Positions 42,789-52,255 of a stretch of DNA of 64,000 nt are shown here, piece after piece. Within the stretch, counting starts at the first letter, position 1, and every line of letters starts with the position of its first letter. Origin of the DNA: Prochlorococcus marinus XMU1402 (GTDB taxonomy: Bacteria; Cyanobacteriota; Cyanobacteriia; PCC-6307; Cyanobiaceae); assembly GCF_017696205.1 (NCBI RefSeq), contig NZ_JAAORD010000001.1, positions 744,001 through 808,000 of the forward strand, written 5' to 3'. Position numbers and translations under genes: made by a program. Below the pieces are notes generated by a model that had not been told where the DNA came from, made no database searches, and worked only from the letters and a program-made list of their open reading frames with translations.

Positions 42789-44498
42789 ATGTCCTATAAA
42801 ATTGACAGAAATACTTATGCGCAAACTTATGGACCCACTACCGGAGATAGAGTAAGGCTTGCAGATACAGAACTTTTTATAGAAGTAGAAAAGGATTTAA
42901 CTACATACGGAGATGAAGTTAAATTCGGTGGAGGTAAAGTTATTCGAGATGGGATGGGACAGTCTCAAGTAAGAAGAGCTGATGGAGCTGTAGATACTGT
43001 AATAACTAATGCCTTGATAGTAGATTGGTGGGGAATAGTTAAGGCTGATGTGGGTATAAAAGATGGAATGATTTTTGAAATTGGTAAGGCTGGTAATCCT
43101 GATATCCAGGATAATGTTGATATTGTTATTGGTGCATCAACAGAAGTAATAGCTGGAGAAGGCCATATCCTTACTGCAGGTTCAATAGATACGCACATTC
43201 ACTTTATCTGTCCCCAACAAATTGATACTGCAATAGCCTCGGGAATTACAACCATGTTGGGAGGAGGCACTGGTCCTGCCACTGGAACAAATGCAACTAC
43301 TTGCACTCCTGGTTCTTTTCATATTTCAAGAATGCTTCAATCTGCAGAAGCATTTCCAATGAATTTAGGTTTTTTTGGAAAAGGAAACTCAACAAACGAG
43401 TGCAATCTTATTGATCAAGTTGAAGCTGGTGCATGTGGATTGAAGCTTCATGAGGATTGGGGGACTACTCCCTCTACAATAAATTCTTGTCTTAATGTTG
43501 CAGATAAATTTGACGTACAAGTATGTATTCATACTGATACTTTAAATGAGGCAGGCTTTGTTGAAGATACTATCAACGCTATTGCAGGAAGAACTATTCA
43601 TACTTTTCATACCGAAGGAGCAGGTGGAGGTCATGCTCCAGACATTATTAAAATTTGTGGAGAAAAAAATGTTCTTCCAAGTAGTACTAATCCAACAAGA
43701 CCCTATACGAGAAACACATTAGAAGAACATCTTGACATGTTAATGGTTTGTCATCATTTAGATTCTAAAATCCCAGAAGATATTGCATTTGCCGAATCAA
43801 GGATCAGAAGAGAGACTATTGCAGCTGAGGATATCTTGCATGATATTGGCGCCTTTTCGATTATTGCTAGTGATTCTCAAGCTATGGGAAGAGTTGGTGA
43901 AGTTATTACAAGAACTTTTCAAACCGCTCATAAAATGAAAGTCCAAAGGGGGCCGCTATCGCAAGATTCTGATAGAAACGATAATTACAGAGTAAAGAGG
44001 TATATTTCTAAAGTCACAATTAATCCTGCAATAGCCCACGGGATCAATAAATATGTTGGCTCTATAGAAAAGGGTAAAATTGCGGATTTGGTATTGTGGA
44101 AACCTTCTTTTTTTGCGGTAAAGCCAGAATTAGTTGTTAAAGGAGGATCTATAGTTTGGTCACAAATGGGTGATGCAAATGCTTCAATTCCTACTCCAGG
44201 TCCTGTACATGGTCGACCAATGTTTGCAAGTTTTGGACAATCTCTAATTAAGAGCTCTTTTACCTTTTTAAGTAAAAATTCAATTGATCAAAATATTCCA
44301 AATAAATTAGGCTTACAAAAGAAATGTATTGCAGTAGAAAATACTAGAAGTATTAATAAATTAAACTTAAAACTTAATAATAAACTACCAAATATTTCAG
44401 TTAATCCTCAAACTTATGAAGTTTTTTCTGATGGGGAACTTCTTACTTGTGAACCTCTTGATAAAGTCCCAATGGCTCAAAGGTACTTTTTACTTTAG
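42789..44498 (+). CDS. ureC: Urease catalytic subunit alpha
   Basis: This 569-residue nickel amidohydrolase has the nickel-ligand histidines in DTHIHF (about 135-138). The bridging carbamylated lysine is in [10 protein letters not shown] (about 218), and further ligands lie in CIHTDTLNE and [13 protein letters not shown]. The flap histidine is in MVCHHLD. The C terminus ends QRYFLL, near the standard F. Its stop overlaps the convergent gpgS stop by 4 bp. All catalytic residues appear intact. Confidence 0.98.
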   Translation: MSYKIDRNTYAQTYGPTTGDRVRLADTELFIEVEKDLTTYGDEVKFGGGKVIRDGMGQSQVRRADGAVDTVITNALIVDWWGIVKADVGIKDGMIFEIGKAGNPDIQDNVDIVIGASTEVIAGEGHILTAGSIDTHIHFICPQQIDTAIASGITTMLGGGTGPATGTNATTCTPGSFHISRMLQSAEAFPMNLGFFGKGNSTNECNLIDQVEAGACGLKLHEDWGTTPSTINSCLNVADKFDVQVCIHTDTLNEAGFVEDTINAIAGRTIHTFHTEGAGGGHAPDIIKICGEKNVLPSSTNPTRPYTRNTLEEHLDMLMVCHHLDSKIPEDIAFAESRIRRETIAAEDILHDIGAFSIIASDSQAMGRVGEVITRTFQTAHKMKVQRGPLSQDSDRNDNYRVKRYISKVTINPAIAHGINKYVGSIEKGKIADLVLWKPSFFAVKPELVVKGGSIVWSQMGDANASIPTPGPVHGRPMFASFGQSLIKSSFTFLSKNSIDQNIPNKLGLQKKCIAVENTRSINKLNLKLNNKLPNISVNPQTYEVFSDGELLTCEPLDKVPMAQRYFLL

Positions 44499-45721
44499 AA
44501 GTTTTTAATTAATTCTTTTTTTGTTGTCTTTATATCTTGTGAACCAGCAATTGCCAAATCTTCTTGTAGTTTGTTCTCACAAGATAGAACTCTTGACCAA
44601 CTTGGTAGCTGCTGTGTAGTAGGGCAAGCTAAGTAATCTTCAGTAGCAGGTCTCAATAGTTTGGCAAATTTTTGAACTGATAATTCTTCTTCATGCCTAT
44701 CGTATGGCAGTTGATTAACTGCTGAATCTAATCCAAATTGTTTCACTCGATCTTCCCCAACTCGTTTGTACAGAACTTCTAAGGTCGCTAGTTGAGTACT
44801 TGTCAAGGTCTCTGCTTGATGCTCCATAAGACCTCTTAAAACACTTGAAAGTATTTCTGTACACATTTTTTGCAATCCTTCTTTAGATGAATCACCAATA
44901 TTCTTATGTTTATGATCAAACAAACCTAGGTCAACTTGGGCTATTTTGGAGGTTCTTACGTTCCTGTAAACTTCTGATAATAAACCTATTTCTAAACCCC
45001 AGTCACAAGGAATTCGTAAATTCATAGCAAGGTCTTTAGTGAAAGCAAACTCACCAGCTAATGGATATCTAAATGATTGAAGATATTGTAAAAAGGGACC
45101 CTTCCCCACTAATTGTTCAAGACTTGCCAATAAGGGACCCACAAATAATCTTGTCGCTCTACCTTGCAATTGATTGGTTTCTAAGGATAATCTGCTGTAA
45201 AAAGCCTTTACATATGATATTCCATATGATTCATCTAGAAGTGGAAGTATCATTCTTGAGGGATACAAAGGACTAAAAGTTCTAATATCAGCGTCAAAAA
45301 GAGCGACAACTTCTGATTTTCTCGTCGCAACGCCTATGCCTTGCCAGACAGCCCACCCTTTGCCTGGAGTTCCTAAAAGTTCTAAGCCATTTTTTTCTTG
45401 GCTTTTTAATAGTTCTATTACAGAGGGAGAATTAGTCCATTGAACGTGAACTGGAAATGGCATTGAGTCAAAAAATGATTTTGCTGCTTCAACTTGCTCA
45501 ATAGTTTTTGCAGAGAGAGCAATAACTAACTCATTTAAGCCTGTAAGGTCTTTTAAAACTTCTCTTATGTCTTTTAATGCTGGACGCTCAAACTCTTCAT
45601 ATAGGCAAGGTATTAAAATGCTAGTTGATCTTTTTTTTAGACTTTTGTTTAATTCTTTAAGTAAATTTCTTGTAACACCATATTCATGTATTGTTGTGAT
45701 TAACCCTTGTTGAAAGTCCAT
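44495..45721 (-). CDS. gpgS: Glucosyl-3-phosphoglycerate synthase
   Basis: This GT81-family enzyme of 408 residues joins glucose from an NDP-glucose donor to 3-phosphoglycerate. [18 protein letters not shown] and the DxD-containing [14 protein letters not shown] (donor and metal site) are visible, with [18 protein letters not shown] before it. Marine cyanobacteria with little nitrogen use the product glucosylglycerate as an osmolyte. The gene is transcribed away from the other glucosylglycerate genes, from a 50-bp divergent region. Confidence 0.93.
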   Translation of the reverse strand: MDFQQGLITTIHEYGVTRNLLKELNKSLKKRSTSILIPCLYEEFERPALKDIREVLKDLTGLNELVIALSAKTIEQVEAAKSFFDSMPFPVHVQWTNSPSVIELLKSQEKNGLELLGTPGKGWAVWQGIGVATRKSEVVALFDADIRTFSPLYPSRMILPLLDESYGISYVKAFYSRLSLETNQLQGRATRLFVGPLLASLEQLVGKGPFLQYLQSFRYPLAGEFAFTKDLAMNLRIPCDWGLEIGLLSEVYRNVRTSKIAQVDLGLFDHKHKNIGDSSKEGLQKMCTEILSSVLRGLMEHQAETLTSTQLATLEVLYKRVGEDRVKQFGLDSAVNQLPYDRHEEELSVQKFAKLLRPATEDYLACPTTQQLPSWSRVLSCENKLQEDLAIAGSQDIKTTKKELIKNF

Positions 45722-45771
45722 TTTCTAATTGATGTGCAGAATAGTGTTAATACTTCAATGATTTTTTCAAA

Positions 45772-47532
45772 GTGAAGCAAATTGACTCAGAGAAAAAATT
45801 AGATAGATTAAAACTTTATAAATTGTTGAAAACAATTTATTCAGATAATACTACAGAAGAGATTAAATTAATTTCAAATCAATTATTACAGATTTTAGAT
45901 GATTTCTCAGAGAAATCTGCTTATGAAGAAATAAGTAATAAGGAAAGATGGGATGAATCTTATTCAGTTTTAATAACTTATGCAGATAGCATTTATAAAA
46001 ATGGAGAGGCAACATTAATTACTCTTCGAGATTTATTAATCAATTATTTTGGTAGTCTTTCTAAGGTTGTACATATTCTTCCTTTTCTTAAATCCACAAG
46101 TGATGGAGGTTTTGCTGTCTCTAGTTTTGAATCATTAGAAGATAAATTTGGTAGTTGGGATGATCTTAAAAGTATTTCAAAAAATCATGATTTAATGGCT
46201 GATTTGGTATTAAACCATGTTTCATCATCTCACCCATGGGTTCAAGAATTTATTAAATCTCAAGAATCAGGAATATCAAAAGTTTTTTCACCCGAACAAA
46301 ATCTTGACTGGTCAAATGTTGTTAGACCAAGAAGTTCATCTTTGTTCTCTCAAATAAATACTGAAGATGGTCCTAAACAAGTTTGGACAACTTTTGGCCC
46401 AGACCAAATCGATTTGAATTGGCAAAATCCAAAAATGAATCTTGAGTTTTTAAATTTAATTATTACTTATTTATCTAATGGAATTAAATGGTTCAGACTA
46501 GATGCTGTAGGTTTTATTTGGAAAGAATCAGGAACAACATGTTTACATTTGCCAAAAGCCCATTCGATTGTGAAAATTTTAAGAGTTCTTTTAAATAATC
46601 TTCTTGATGACGGGGTTTTAATAACAGAAACCAATGTTCCTCAAAAGGAAAATTTGTCTTATCTTATTCCAGAAGATGAGGCCCACATGGCATATAATTT
46701 TCCATTGCCTCCTCTTTTACTAGAAGCAATTATTACTTCAAGAGCTGACATCTTAAATTCATGGATTTATGATTGGCCAAAGTTACCGCATGATACTACT
46801 CTTTTTAATTTCACTGCATCACATGATGGTGTAGGGTTAAGAGCTCTAGAGGGTTTAATGAATGAGCGGAGAATTAAAGAATTATTGATTAATTGTGAGA
46901 GAAGAGGGGGACTAGTAAGCCATAGACGTTTATCAAATGGTGAGGATAAACCATATGAATTAAATATTAGTTGGTGGAGTGCTATGGAAGATTCAGGTAG
47001 AGATCCTAATCGATACCAATTTAAGAGGTTTATTTTGACTCAATTATTAGTATTGGCTTTAAAGGGAGTTCCTGCTTTTTATTTGCCAGCTTTACTTGCT
47101 TCTGAAAATGATATTAAAAGTTTTTCTATGACAGGTCAAAGAAGAGACCTCAATAGAGAAAAATTTAAATCAGACAATCTTTTATCTGTTTTAAATAATC
47201 CTGAATCTAATGCTAATAAAAACTTAAAATATCTTCGTAATGCTATGGATATCAGATCAACTTTAAAGCAATTTCATCCTAATTCCGAAATGAAATGTTT
47301 GTCTAAAGGTAGAAGCGATATTGTTGTCATCAAAAGAGGTAATGGTCCACAATCTGTTTTTACAATCCATAATGTGACTGAAAATAAAATTAATTTCCAA
47401 TTACATGATAATGATCTGCCAGAAATAATTGACAATGATTTAAATATGAGAGACTTTTTAACATCTACTAAATACAATTGGAAAAATATAATTCTTGATC
47501 CTTTTCAAGTTATTTGGCTTGGTGTTTTATAA
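45772..47532 (+). CDS. GH13 enzyme, probable glucosylglycerate phosphorylase
   Basis: This 586-residue alpha-amylase-family protein has all four conserved regions: DLVLNHVSSSHPW, WFRLDAVGFIWKE (nucleophile Asp), LITETNVP (acid/base Glu) and NFTASHDGVGLR. It resembles the sucrose phosphorylase subfamily GH13_18, which includes glucosylglycerate phosphorylases such as the YcjM type. Placement beside gpgS, gpgP and glycerate kinase makes glucosylglycerate the likely substrate, with glucose-1-phosphate and glycerate as products. Sucrose is the main alternative. Start is GTG. Confidence 0.87.
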   Translation: MKQIDSEKKLDRLKLYKLLKTIYSDNTTEEIKLISNQLLQILDDFSEKSAYEEISNKERWDESYSVLITYADSIYKNGEATLITLRDLLINYFGSLSKVVHILPFLKSTSDGGFAVSSFESLEDKFGSWDDLKSISKNHDLMADLVLNHVSSSHPWVQEFIKSQESGISKVFSPEQNLDWSNVVRPRSSSLFSQINTEDGPKQVWTTFGPDQIDLNWQNPKMNLEFLNLIITYLSNGIKWFRLDAVGFIWKESGTTCLHLPKAHSIVKILRVLLNNLLDDGVLITETNVPQKENLSYLIPEDEAHMAYNFPLPPLLLEAIITSRADILNSWIYDWPKLPHDTTLFNFTASHDGVGLRALEGLMNERRIKELLINCERRGGLVSHRRLSNGEDKPYELNISWWSAMEDSGRDPNRYQFKRFILTQLLVLALKGVPAFYLPALLASENDIKSFSMTGQRRDLNREKFKSDNLLSVLNNPESNANKNLKYLRNAMDIRSTLKQFHPNSEMKCLSKGRSDIVVIKRGNGPQSVFTIHNVTENKINFQLHDNDLPEIIDNDLNMRDFLTSTKYNWKNIILDPFQVIWLGVL

Positions 47533-48327
47533 ATGATTGAAGATTCTTCTCTTTGGGTCGTGAGTGATGTTGATGGAACTTTAATGGATCATTCGTATGA
47601 CTTAACACCTGCTAAAGAAACTATAAAAAAATTACAAAAATTATCCATACCTGTAATTCTTTGTACAAGTAAGACAGCATCAGAAGTAAAAGTTATTAGA
47701 GAGGAGCTTAATTTAACTGATCCTTATATTGTTGAAAATGGTGCAGCAATATATGGTGAATCTCTCGAAAAGGTTAATGGGGAAATTATTCTAGGAAAAA
47801 AATACAAATATCTTGAGGAAATCTTAAATTTTATTTCTAAAGAAATTGACTATGAACTTATTCCTCTTAATAATCTCACTGATCAAGAAGCAACTCAGCT
47901 TACAGGCTTAAAAGGTAATTCCTTGAACTTAATGCGCGATAGACATTGGAGTATGCCTTTTTTAAATCCACCAACTTTTTTAGAAGAGAAAATTAATATC
48001 TGCAGTAAAAAGTTTCAAGTAGATATTTTTAAGGGAAATAGAATGAGTCACCTATTATCTAAAAATTCTAATAAAGGAAAAGCAATAAATGCTCTTAAAA
48101 AATATTCAAACATTCAAAATATTCAAATTATAGGTTTAGGTGATTCTCCAAATGATTTGCCTCTACTTTTAAACTCAGATATTAAAATCGTGATACCAGG
48201 AAAAGATGGACCTAATTTAAATTTAATAAATCAATTAAAAGATTTTGAATTTACTTTAGCGTCTGAACCAAACGGATATGGTTGGAAAAATGAAATTAAT
48301 AAATTAATAAATAACTTAGATAAATAA
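47533..48327 (+). CDS. gpgP: Glucosyl-3-phosphoglycerate phosphatase, HAD family
   Basis: This 264-residue HAD phosphatase of the mannosyl-3-phosphoglycerate phosphatase type has the motif WVVSDVDGTLMDHSYD near the start. VILCTSKTASEV and IGLGDSPNDLPLLL supply the other motifs. It removes the phosphate from the GpgS product to give glucosylglycerate. The ATG follows the GH13 stop with no gap, so synthesis and breakdown genes are coupled. Confidence 0.9.
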   Translation: MIEDSSLWVVSDVDGTLMDHSYDLTPAKETIKKLQKLSIPVILCTSKTASEVKVIREELNLTDPYIVENGAAIYGESLEKVNGEIILGKKYKYLEEILNFISKEIDYELIPLNNLTDQEATQLTGLKGNSLNLMRDRHWSMPFLNPPTFLEEKINICSKKFQVDIFKGNRMSHLLSKNSNKGKAINALKKYSNIQNIQIIGLGDSPNDLPLLLNSDIKIVIPGKDGPNLNLINQLKDFEFTLASEPNGYGWKNEINKLINNLDK

Positions 48328-48336
48328 TATAGAAAC

Positions 48337-49281
48337 GTGAAAGACTTAGATATTAATTTCCCTCTTAATAAATTTGAAAAATTAATTTGTGATATTGGTT
48401 GGGAATCACTGACCGATTGGTTTAATTATTGGAATAATCAAAAAAATATTTTTTCAATTGATCAATATTGGAGTAATAAAGTAAATGATGATTGGATTTG
48501 GGGTTTGGCTTTACCTCTTTTATCTCAGGCTTATAAATTTCAAAATAATTTTTCTGATCGAAAAATAATTGGGATCTCAGCTCTACCTGGAACAGGCAAA
48601 ACAACTTTGGGTAAATGGCTTGAAGCAATATCTTTAAAATTAAATTTTAAAATTGCTGTTATTTCAATTGATGATTTTTATTTACCATCTGATGAAATGA
48701 AATTGGCAATTAAGAATAATCCCTGGAATGTGTCAAGAGGTTTTCCTGGTAGCCATTCAGTAAAATTAATGCAAGAGAAACTATTTAATTGGAAATTAAA
48801 TGGAGAATTGAATGTTCCTGTATTCGATAAATCATTAAGAAATGGCTTGGGCGATAGATCCCATTGGAGATCAGATAATCCTGATCTATTAATTATTGAA
48901 GGGTGGTTTTTGGGAATAAAGCCTTTTGCCAGCGATATTAATTATCAGCATATAAATTCAGCAATGTTTAGTCCTCATGAATCTTCTTATAGATATATTA
49001 TTCAAGAAAACTTATATAAATATTTAGATGTTTGGAATTTGATAGATAATATTTGGCACTTAAAGCCACTGGAGTTTGAATACATGAATATTTGGAAGAC
49101 AAATCAAGAAAAAGAAATGCTTCTACAGAAAGGAAATGCCCTTCAAGAAGAAAAATTATCTAATTTCTTGAGGATGCTTAACATTTCTCTTCCTCATGAA
49201 AGTTTCGATGATATTAATTCCTATGCGTTGTTATTAATTGATAAAGGGAGAAATTTAGTTGAGGTGGGATTAAATTTATAA
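48337..49281 (+). CDS. D-glycerate 3-kinase, P-loop type
   Basis: This 314-residue kinase related to plant GLYK has Walker A GISALPGTGKTTLGKW (about 82-97), a SIDDFYLPSDEM base-binding segment, and WNVSRGFPGSHS with FDKSLRNGLGDRS. In cyanobacteria it closes photorespiration by making 3-phosphoglycerate. Its place 9 bp after gpgP suggests a second use: recycling glycerate released from glucosylglycerate. Start is GTG. Confidence 0.9.
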   Translation: MKDLDINFPLNKFEKLICDIGWESLTDWFNYWNNQKNIFSIDQYWSNKVNDDWIWGLALPLLSQAYKFQNNFSDRKIIGISALPGTGKTTLGKWLEAISLKLNFKIAVISIDDFYLPSDEMKLAIKNNPWNVSRGFPGSHSVKLMQEKLFNWKLNGELNVPVFDKSLRNGLGDRSHWRSDNPDLLIIEGWFLGIKPFASDINYQHINSAMFSPHESSYRYIIQENLYKYLDVWNLIDNIWHLKPLEFEYMNIWKTNQEKEMLLQKGNALQEEKLSNFLRMLNISLPHESFDDINSYALLLIDKGRNLVEVGLNL

Positions 49282-49363
49282 AATTTCTTTTTTTCAGTTA
49301 TTTTTTATACATTTTTGATTGCTAGTAATAGTGTTTAATTGATATTATTTTTGTTGTTTTAGA

Positions 49364-49591
49364 ATGGTTGAGTTTTCTTACAAAAACGAAGGGAGTAGAA
49401 TGGTCGTCTTGAGGTGTATTGGTCCATCAAACTTTTTTCTGGAGAGGGTTTTATTCCCAACTGATATTCTTACTTTTATGGCTCCAAACGATTCGAGAGT
49501 TGAAATATGGGGAAATGAACTTTACGGTCCTAAGTTGGAAGAGAGAATAAGAGTTTCATCAGAGAATGAAGATTCAACTTTAGTGGCCTAA
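49364..49591 (+). CDS. DUF1830-family small protein
   Basis: This 75-residue cyanobacterial protein is of unknown function. The conserved core is RMVVLRCIGPSNFFLERVLFPTDILTFMAPNDSRVEIW. It is soluble and beta-rich. It follows the glycerate kinase by 82 bp and may have its own promoter in that AT-rich gap. Confidence 0.85.
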   Translation: MVEFSYKNEGSRMVVLRCIGPSNFFLERVLFPTDILTFMAPNDSRVEIWGNELYGPKLEERIRVSSENEDSTLVA

Positions 49592-49688
49592 TAAAACTTA
49601 ACTTCTTAATTGTCTTAGAGTCAAAATTTTTTACAAATACCAATTTTTTATTGATATTATCAAACTAGTTTTAGTTTTAGTTTTTGTA

Positions 49689-49814
49689 ATGACTTATTTT
49701 TCTTCATTTGCAATAGGCGGCTTTGTGCCATCAGCGGCCATTGCTGGGGTTTTACTTCTAGTTGGTTTAGGAGCCTTCTTTTATCTTGGGATAAAAGGTC
49801 CAACCGATTATTAG
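49689..49814 (+). CDS. 41-residue single-helix membrane protein
   Basis: The frame encodes an N-terminal FSSFAIGGFVPSAAIAG, a membrane helix VLLLVGLGAFFYLGI and a short tail KGPTDY. The glycine and proline content is much higher than in random frames of this genome, so it is very probably real. It looks like a thylakoid low-molecular-mass subunit, but it does not clearly match PsbX, PsbM, PsaM, PetM, PetN or Ycf12, so I leave it unnamed. Confidence 0.72.
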   Translation: MTYFSSFAIGGFVPSAAIAGVLLLVGLGAFFYLGIKGPTDY

Positions 49815-49878
49815 GTTGAGTTTAGTTAAGAGGTGGTTATTTAGATTTTTATAACCTTATTAATTTGACTATTTAATT

Positions 49879-50013
49879 ATGGATTTAACAACTATTTTGT
49901 TTATATTAAGTTTGCCATTTGTTTTACTCACCGTTTACTTTGGCACAAAAAATGATTTTTACGAAAGTGAAAATTATAAAGGCGATGGCTGTGCGCACGA
50001 TGTTAAAAGATAA
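49879..50013 (+). CDS. 44-residue single-helix protein
   Basis: An ATG frame with a membrane helix (TTILFILSLPFVLLTVYFG) is followed by a polar tail TKNDFYESENYKGDGCAHDVKR. The tail composition is complex and includes one cysteine. It lies 64 bp after the 41-residue gene on the same strand. The overlapping longer frame at 49919 in another phase is an artefact. Function is unknown. Confidence 0.65.
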   Translation: MDLTTILFILSLPFVLLTVYFGTKNDFYESENYKGDGCAHDVKR

Positions 50014-50017
50014 TTTT

Positions 50018-50296
50018 TTAATTATCACCTCCAAATACACAAGTCCATTTACTATCAAATTGCCAAACAGGTTTATATATTTCATTAGTTATTTTTTCAC
50101 CTGCCTCATTACATGCATCCAAGTCTTTCATTGGAATTGAGTGTAATGATGGACTTGTTATTCCGCTTACTTCTGGCCTACCTCCTGGTCCCTGTCTATA
50201 TGTACCAATTATTAACCAATAATTAGCTTTTAATGTGCCAGGAAAAAAAAATGGAGAAACAAGAAATAATAATAATAAAATAGAATTTTTTTTCAT
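50018..50296 (-). CDS. Secreted small protein of unknown function
   Basis: This 92-residue protein has a signal peptide (KKNSILLLLFLVSPFFFPGTLKA). The mature part is about 68 residues with LIIGTYRQGPGGRPEVSGI and two cysteines (DACNEAG, WTCVFGG), probably disulfide-linked in the periplasm or lumen. It is convergent with the 44-residue gene, 4 bp away. It resembles conserved picocyanobacterial hypotheticals. Confidence 0.75.
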   Translation of the reverse strand: MKKNSILLLLFLVSPFFFPGTLKANYWLIIGTYRQGPGGRPEVSGITSPSLHSIPMKDLDACNEAGEKITNEIYKPVWQFDSKWTCVFGGDN

Positions 50297-50377
50297 TGAT
50301 TTATATTATCTTTTACCTATTAAATGTAAATTGTATTTTGTAATTTGCTATTAATAAATTAGGAAGATTTATAAGTT

Positions 50378-51178
50378 TTGGAATATTTAGAATTTATTTT
50401 ATATGGCATTATTCAAGGTTTAACAGAATTTATTCCAGTAAGTAGTACTGCTCACTTGAAAGTAATATCTTTTCTTTTAGGTCTCAATGATCCTGGACCC
50501 TCCTTGTCTGCAATTATTCAATTAGGAAGTGTTTTTGCTCTGATTTGGTATTTTAGGAACGATATTCTTAAATTAAAAAGTCAAACTTCTAAAAATATTT
50601 CTGATTATTTCATAAATGTAAGTTTATTTAGGTCTATATTTTTTAGCACTATCCCAATTGTTGTTCTTGGTGGGAGCATAAAATTATTTTTCCCATATTT
50701 TTTTGATAAAGTATTTCGTTCAAATTTATCAATTGCATTAGTATCTCTTTTTATGGCAATGTTTATGTATAAAGCAGATATTTCGAAAAAAGGTTCCATA
50801 AGTCTAAACAATCATAAATATTCAGATAGTTTTTTAATTGGTTGCTCCCAAGCTTTTGCTATTATTCCAGGTTTTTCAAGATCAGGTGTAACTATTTCTA
50901 CAGCTCTAATATCAGGATGGAAAAGAGGGGATGCTGCAAAATTTTCTTTTCTTTTGGGTATACCATCTATATCTCTTGCCGCGATCGTCGAGTTTATTTC
51001 TTCGTTCAATCAATTATCTTCATTTACTTTTATTCCTCTAATTTTTGGTCTTTTTTCAACATTTTTTTCTTCTTTATTTGCTATCGATTTCCTATTAAAA
51101 TATTTATCTTCTAATGGTTTAAAAATATTTATTATTTACAGGGTTGTATTTGCTGTTGTAATCCTTTTAAATTTGTGA
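50378..51178 (+). CDS. uppP: Undecaprenyl-diphosphatase
   Basis: This 266-residue integral membrane phosphatase, also called BacA, regenerates undecaprenyl phosphate for peptidoglycan and polysaccharide assembly. Both active-site motifs are intact: QGLTEFIPVSSTAHL near the N terminus and PGFSRSGVTISTAL at about 165-178. Several membrane helices follow the expected pattern. Start is TTG, directly before EYLEFILYGIIQG; no ATG is available upstream in frame. Confidence 0.96.
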   Translation: MEYLEFILYGIIQGLTEFIPVSSTAHLKVISFLLGLNDPGPSLSAIIQLGSVFALIWYFRNDILKLKSQTSKNISDYFINVSLFRSIFFSTIPIVVLGGSIKLFFPYFFDKVFRSNLSIALVSLFMAMFMYKADISKKGSISLNNHKYSDSFLIGCSQAFAIIPGFSRSGVTISTALISGWKRGDAAKFSFLLGIPSISLAAIVEFISSFNQLSSFTFIPLIFGLFSTFFSSLFAIDFLLKYLSSNGLKIFIIYRVVFAVVILLNL

Positions 51179-51233
51179 ATGGTTGTAAAAAAAACTTTTT
51201 GTAATTATGTTAATGTTTAAAAAAAAATAACAA

Positions 51234-51386
51234 ATGCATATTTTTACATCGTTCCATCTTGGTGAAGTTGAAGTTTCGAATCTTACGATTTTAGTTTTAT
51301 TTTTTTTCTCATCTTTTACTTTCGTTGCCGTAGGGATAAGCTCTTATAAGTTATATAAATCTCTTATAAGTGATGATGATAAATGA
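51234..51386 (+). CDS. 50-residue single-helix protein
   Basis: This ATG frame gives HIFTSFHLGEVEVSNLTILVL, a hydrophobic helix through FFFSSFTFVAVGI, and a tail SSYKLYKSLISDDDK. Its stop codon directly abuts the 3' end of the convergent tRNA-Pro. The N-terminal segment before the helix resembles small photosynthetic subunits with a lumenal head. Unnamed. Confidence 0.6.
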   Translation: MHIFTSFHLGEVEVSNLTILVLFFFSSFTFVAVGISSYKLYKSLISDDDK

Positions 51387-51460
51387 TCGGAACGGCGGGA
51401 TTTGAACCCACGACCCCCACTACCCCAAAGTGGTGCGCTACCAAACTGCGCTACGCCCCG
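51387..51460 (-). tRNA. tRNA-Pro, anticodon TGG
   Basis: The reverse strand folds as a complete cloverleaf: acceptor CGGGGCG with CGTTCCG, D-arm GCGC...GCGC, anticodon stem CCACT/AGTGG with loop TTTGGGG-type containing TGG, and T-arm GTGGG-TTCAAAT-CCCGC. The discriminator base is A, and CCA is not encoded. With TGG this tRNA reads CCA and, by wobble, other proline codons. Confidence 0.95.
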
Positions 51461-51494
51461 TATTATTACTATAAAGATAAGAGGTATTTAAATG

Positions 51495-52217
51495 TTATTC
51501 TTTAACAGGTTTGTTATCAGATCTCAATACACACTTTTCTACCTCCCAATTAAAGTTTTCCCATACATAATCTTTTAATTTAAAGTTACTTCCAGTAAAA
51601 ATTCCCAACTTAACTTTTGTAGGTGAAGCAGAGCAATACTGCCTGCTTCCTTCTGATGCAAGATATTGTTGATGGTAATCTTCAGCATAAAAATAATTAT
51701 TAATTTTTTTTATTTCTGTTTCAATAAAACCAAGGTTTTTTTTATTTAATTCTTTTTGATATTGCTCTTTACTAGCTAATATAATTTTCTTATTATTTTC
51801 ATTTTTATAATATATCGCTGACCTATACTGCGAACCAATATCATTACCTTGTCTATCTTTTTGTGTAGGGTTATGACATTCCCAAAACATTTTTAGTAGA
51901 TCACTTATATCTATTTTACTTTTATCCCAAATAACTCTAACAACTTCTGCATGACCAGTTAAACCTGAACATACTTCATAATAAGTTGGGTTACTTTTAC
52001 TACCACCAGCATACCCAACTGAGGTTGTTACAACTCCTGGAAGTTTCCAAAAACATTTTTCAGCTCCCCAAAAACAACCACACCCGAATATTATTTCATC
52101 TTCTTGTGAATTAGGATCTTTTCTAATATCTGACTTTAATATTCTATGGAATAAATTACCATCATTAATTAAAATGAGCTTTTCATTATTCATAATTTTT
52201 TTTAGAAATTCAAACAT
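51495..52217 (-). CDS. msrA: Peptide methionine sulfoxide reductase MsrA
   Basis: It repairs S-methionine sulfoxide in proteins. The catalytic motif is GCGCFWGAEKCFW (normally GxGCFWG) at about 45-57, followed by SVGYAGG, THPTQKDRQGNDIGSQYRSAIYY-like HNPTQKDRQGND and YHQQYLAS. At 240 residues it has an N-terminal extension of roughly 40 residues before the core, usual in this cyanobacterial subgroup. An additional cysteine precedes the catalytic one (GCGC). Confidence 0.95.
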   Translation of the reverse strand: MFEFLKKIMNNEKLILINDGNLFHRILKSDIRKDPNSQEDEIIFGCGCFWGAEKCFWKLPGVVTTSVGYAGGSKSNPTYYEVCSGLTGHAEVVRVIWDKSKIDISDLLKMFWECHNPTQKDRQGNDIGSQYRSAIYYKNENNKKIILASKEQYQKELNKKNLGFIETEIKKINNYFYAEDYHQQYLASEGSRQYCSASPTKVKLGIFTGSNFKLKDYVWENFNWEVEKCVLRSDNKPVKE

Positions 52218-52255
52218 AATTTAAATTTTTTTTATCATAAGAAAAAAAATTAATT

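Noticed and set aside
49919-50140. 73-codon plus-strand frame
   Set aside because: It overlaps the 44-residue gene in another phase and runs antisense into the secreted-protein gene at 50018-50296.
51387-51460. tRNA-Pro as an integration site
   Set aside because: No integrase and no repeated tRNA 3' end were found nearby; flanking genes are ordinary.
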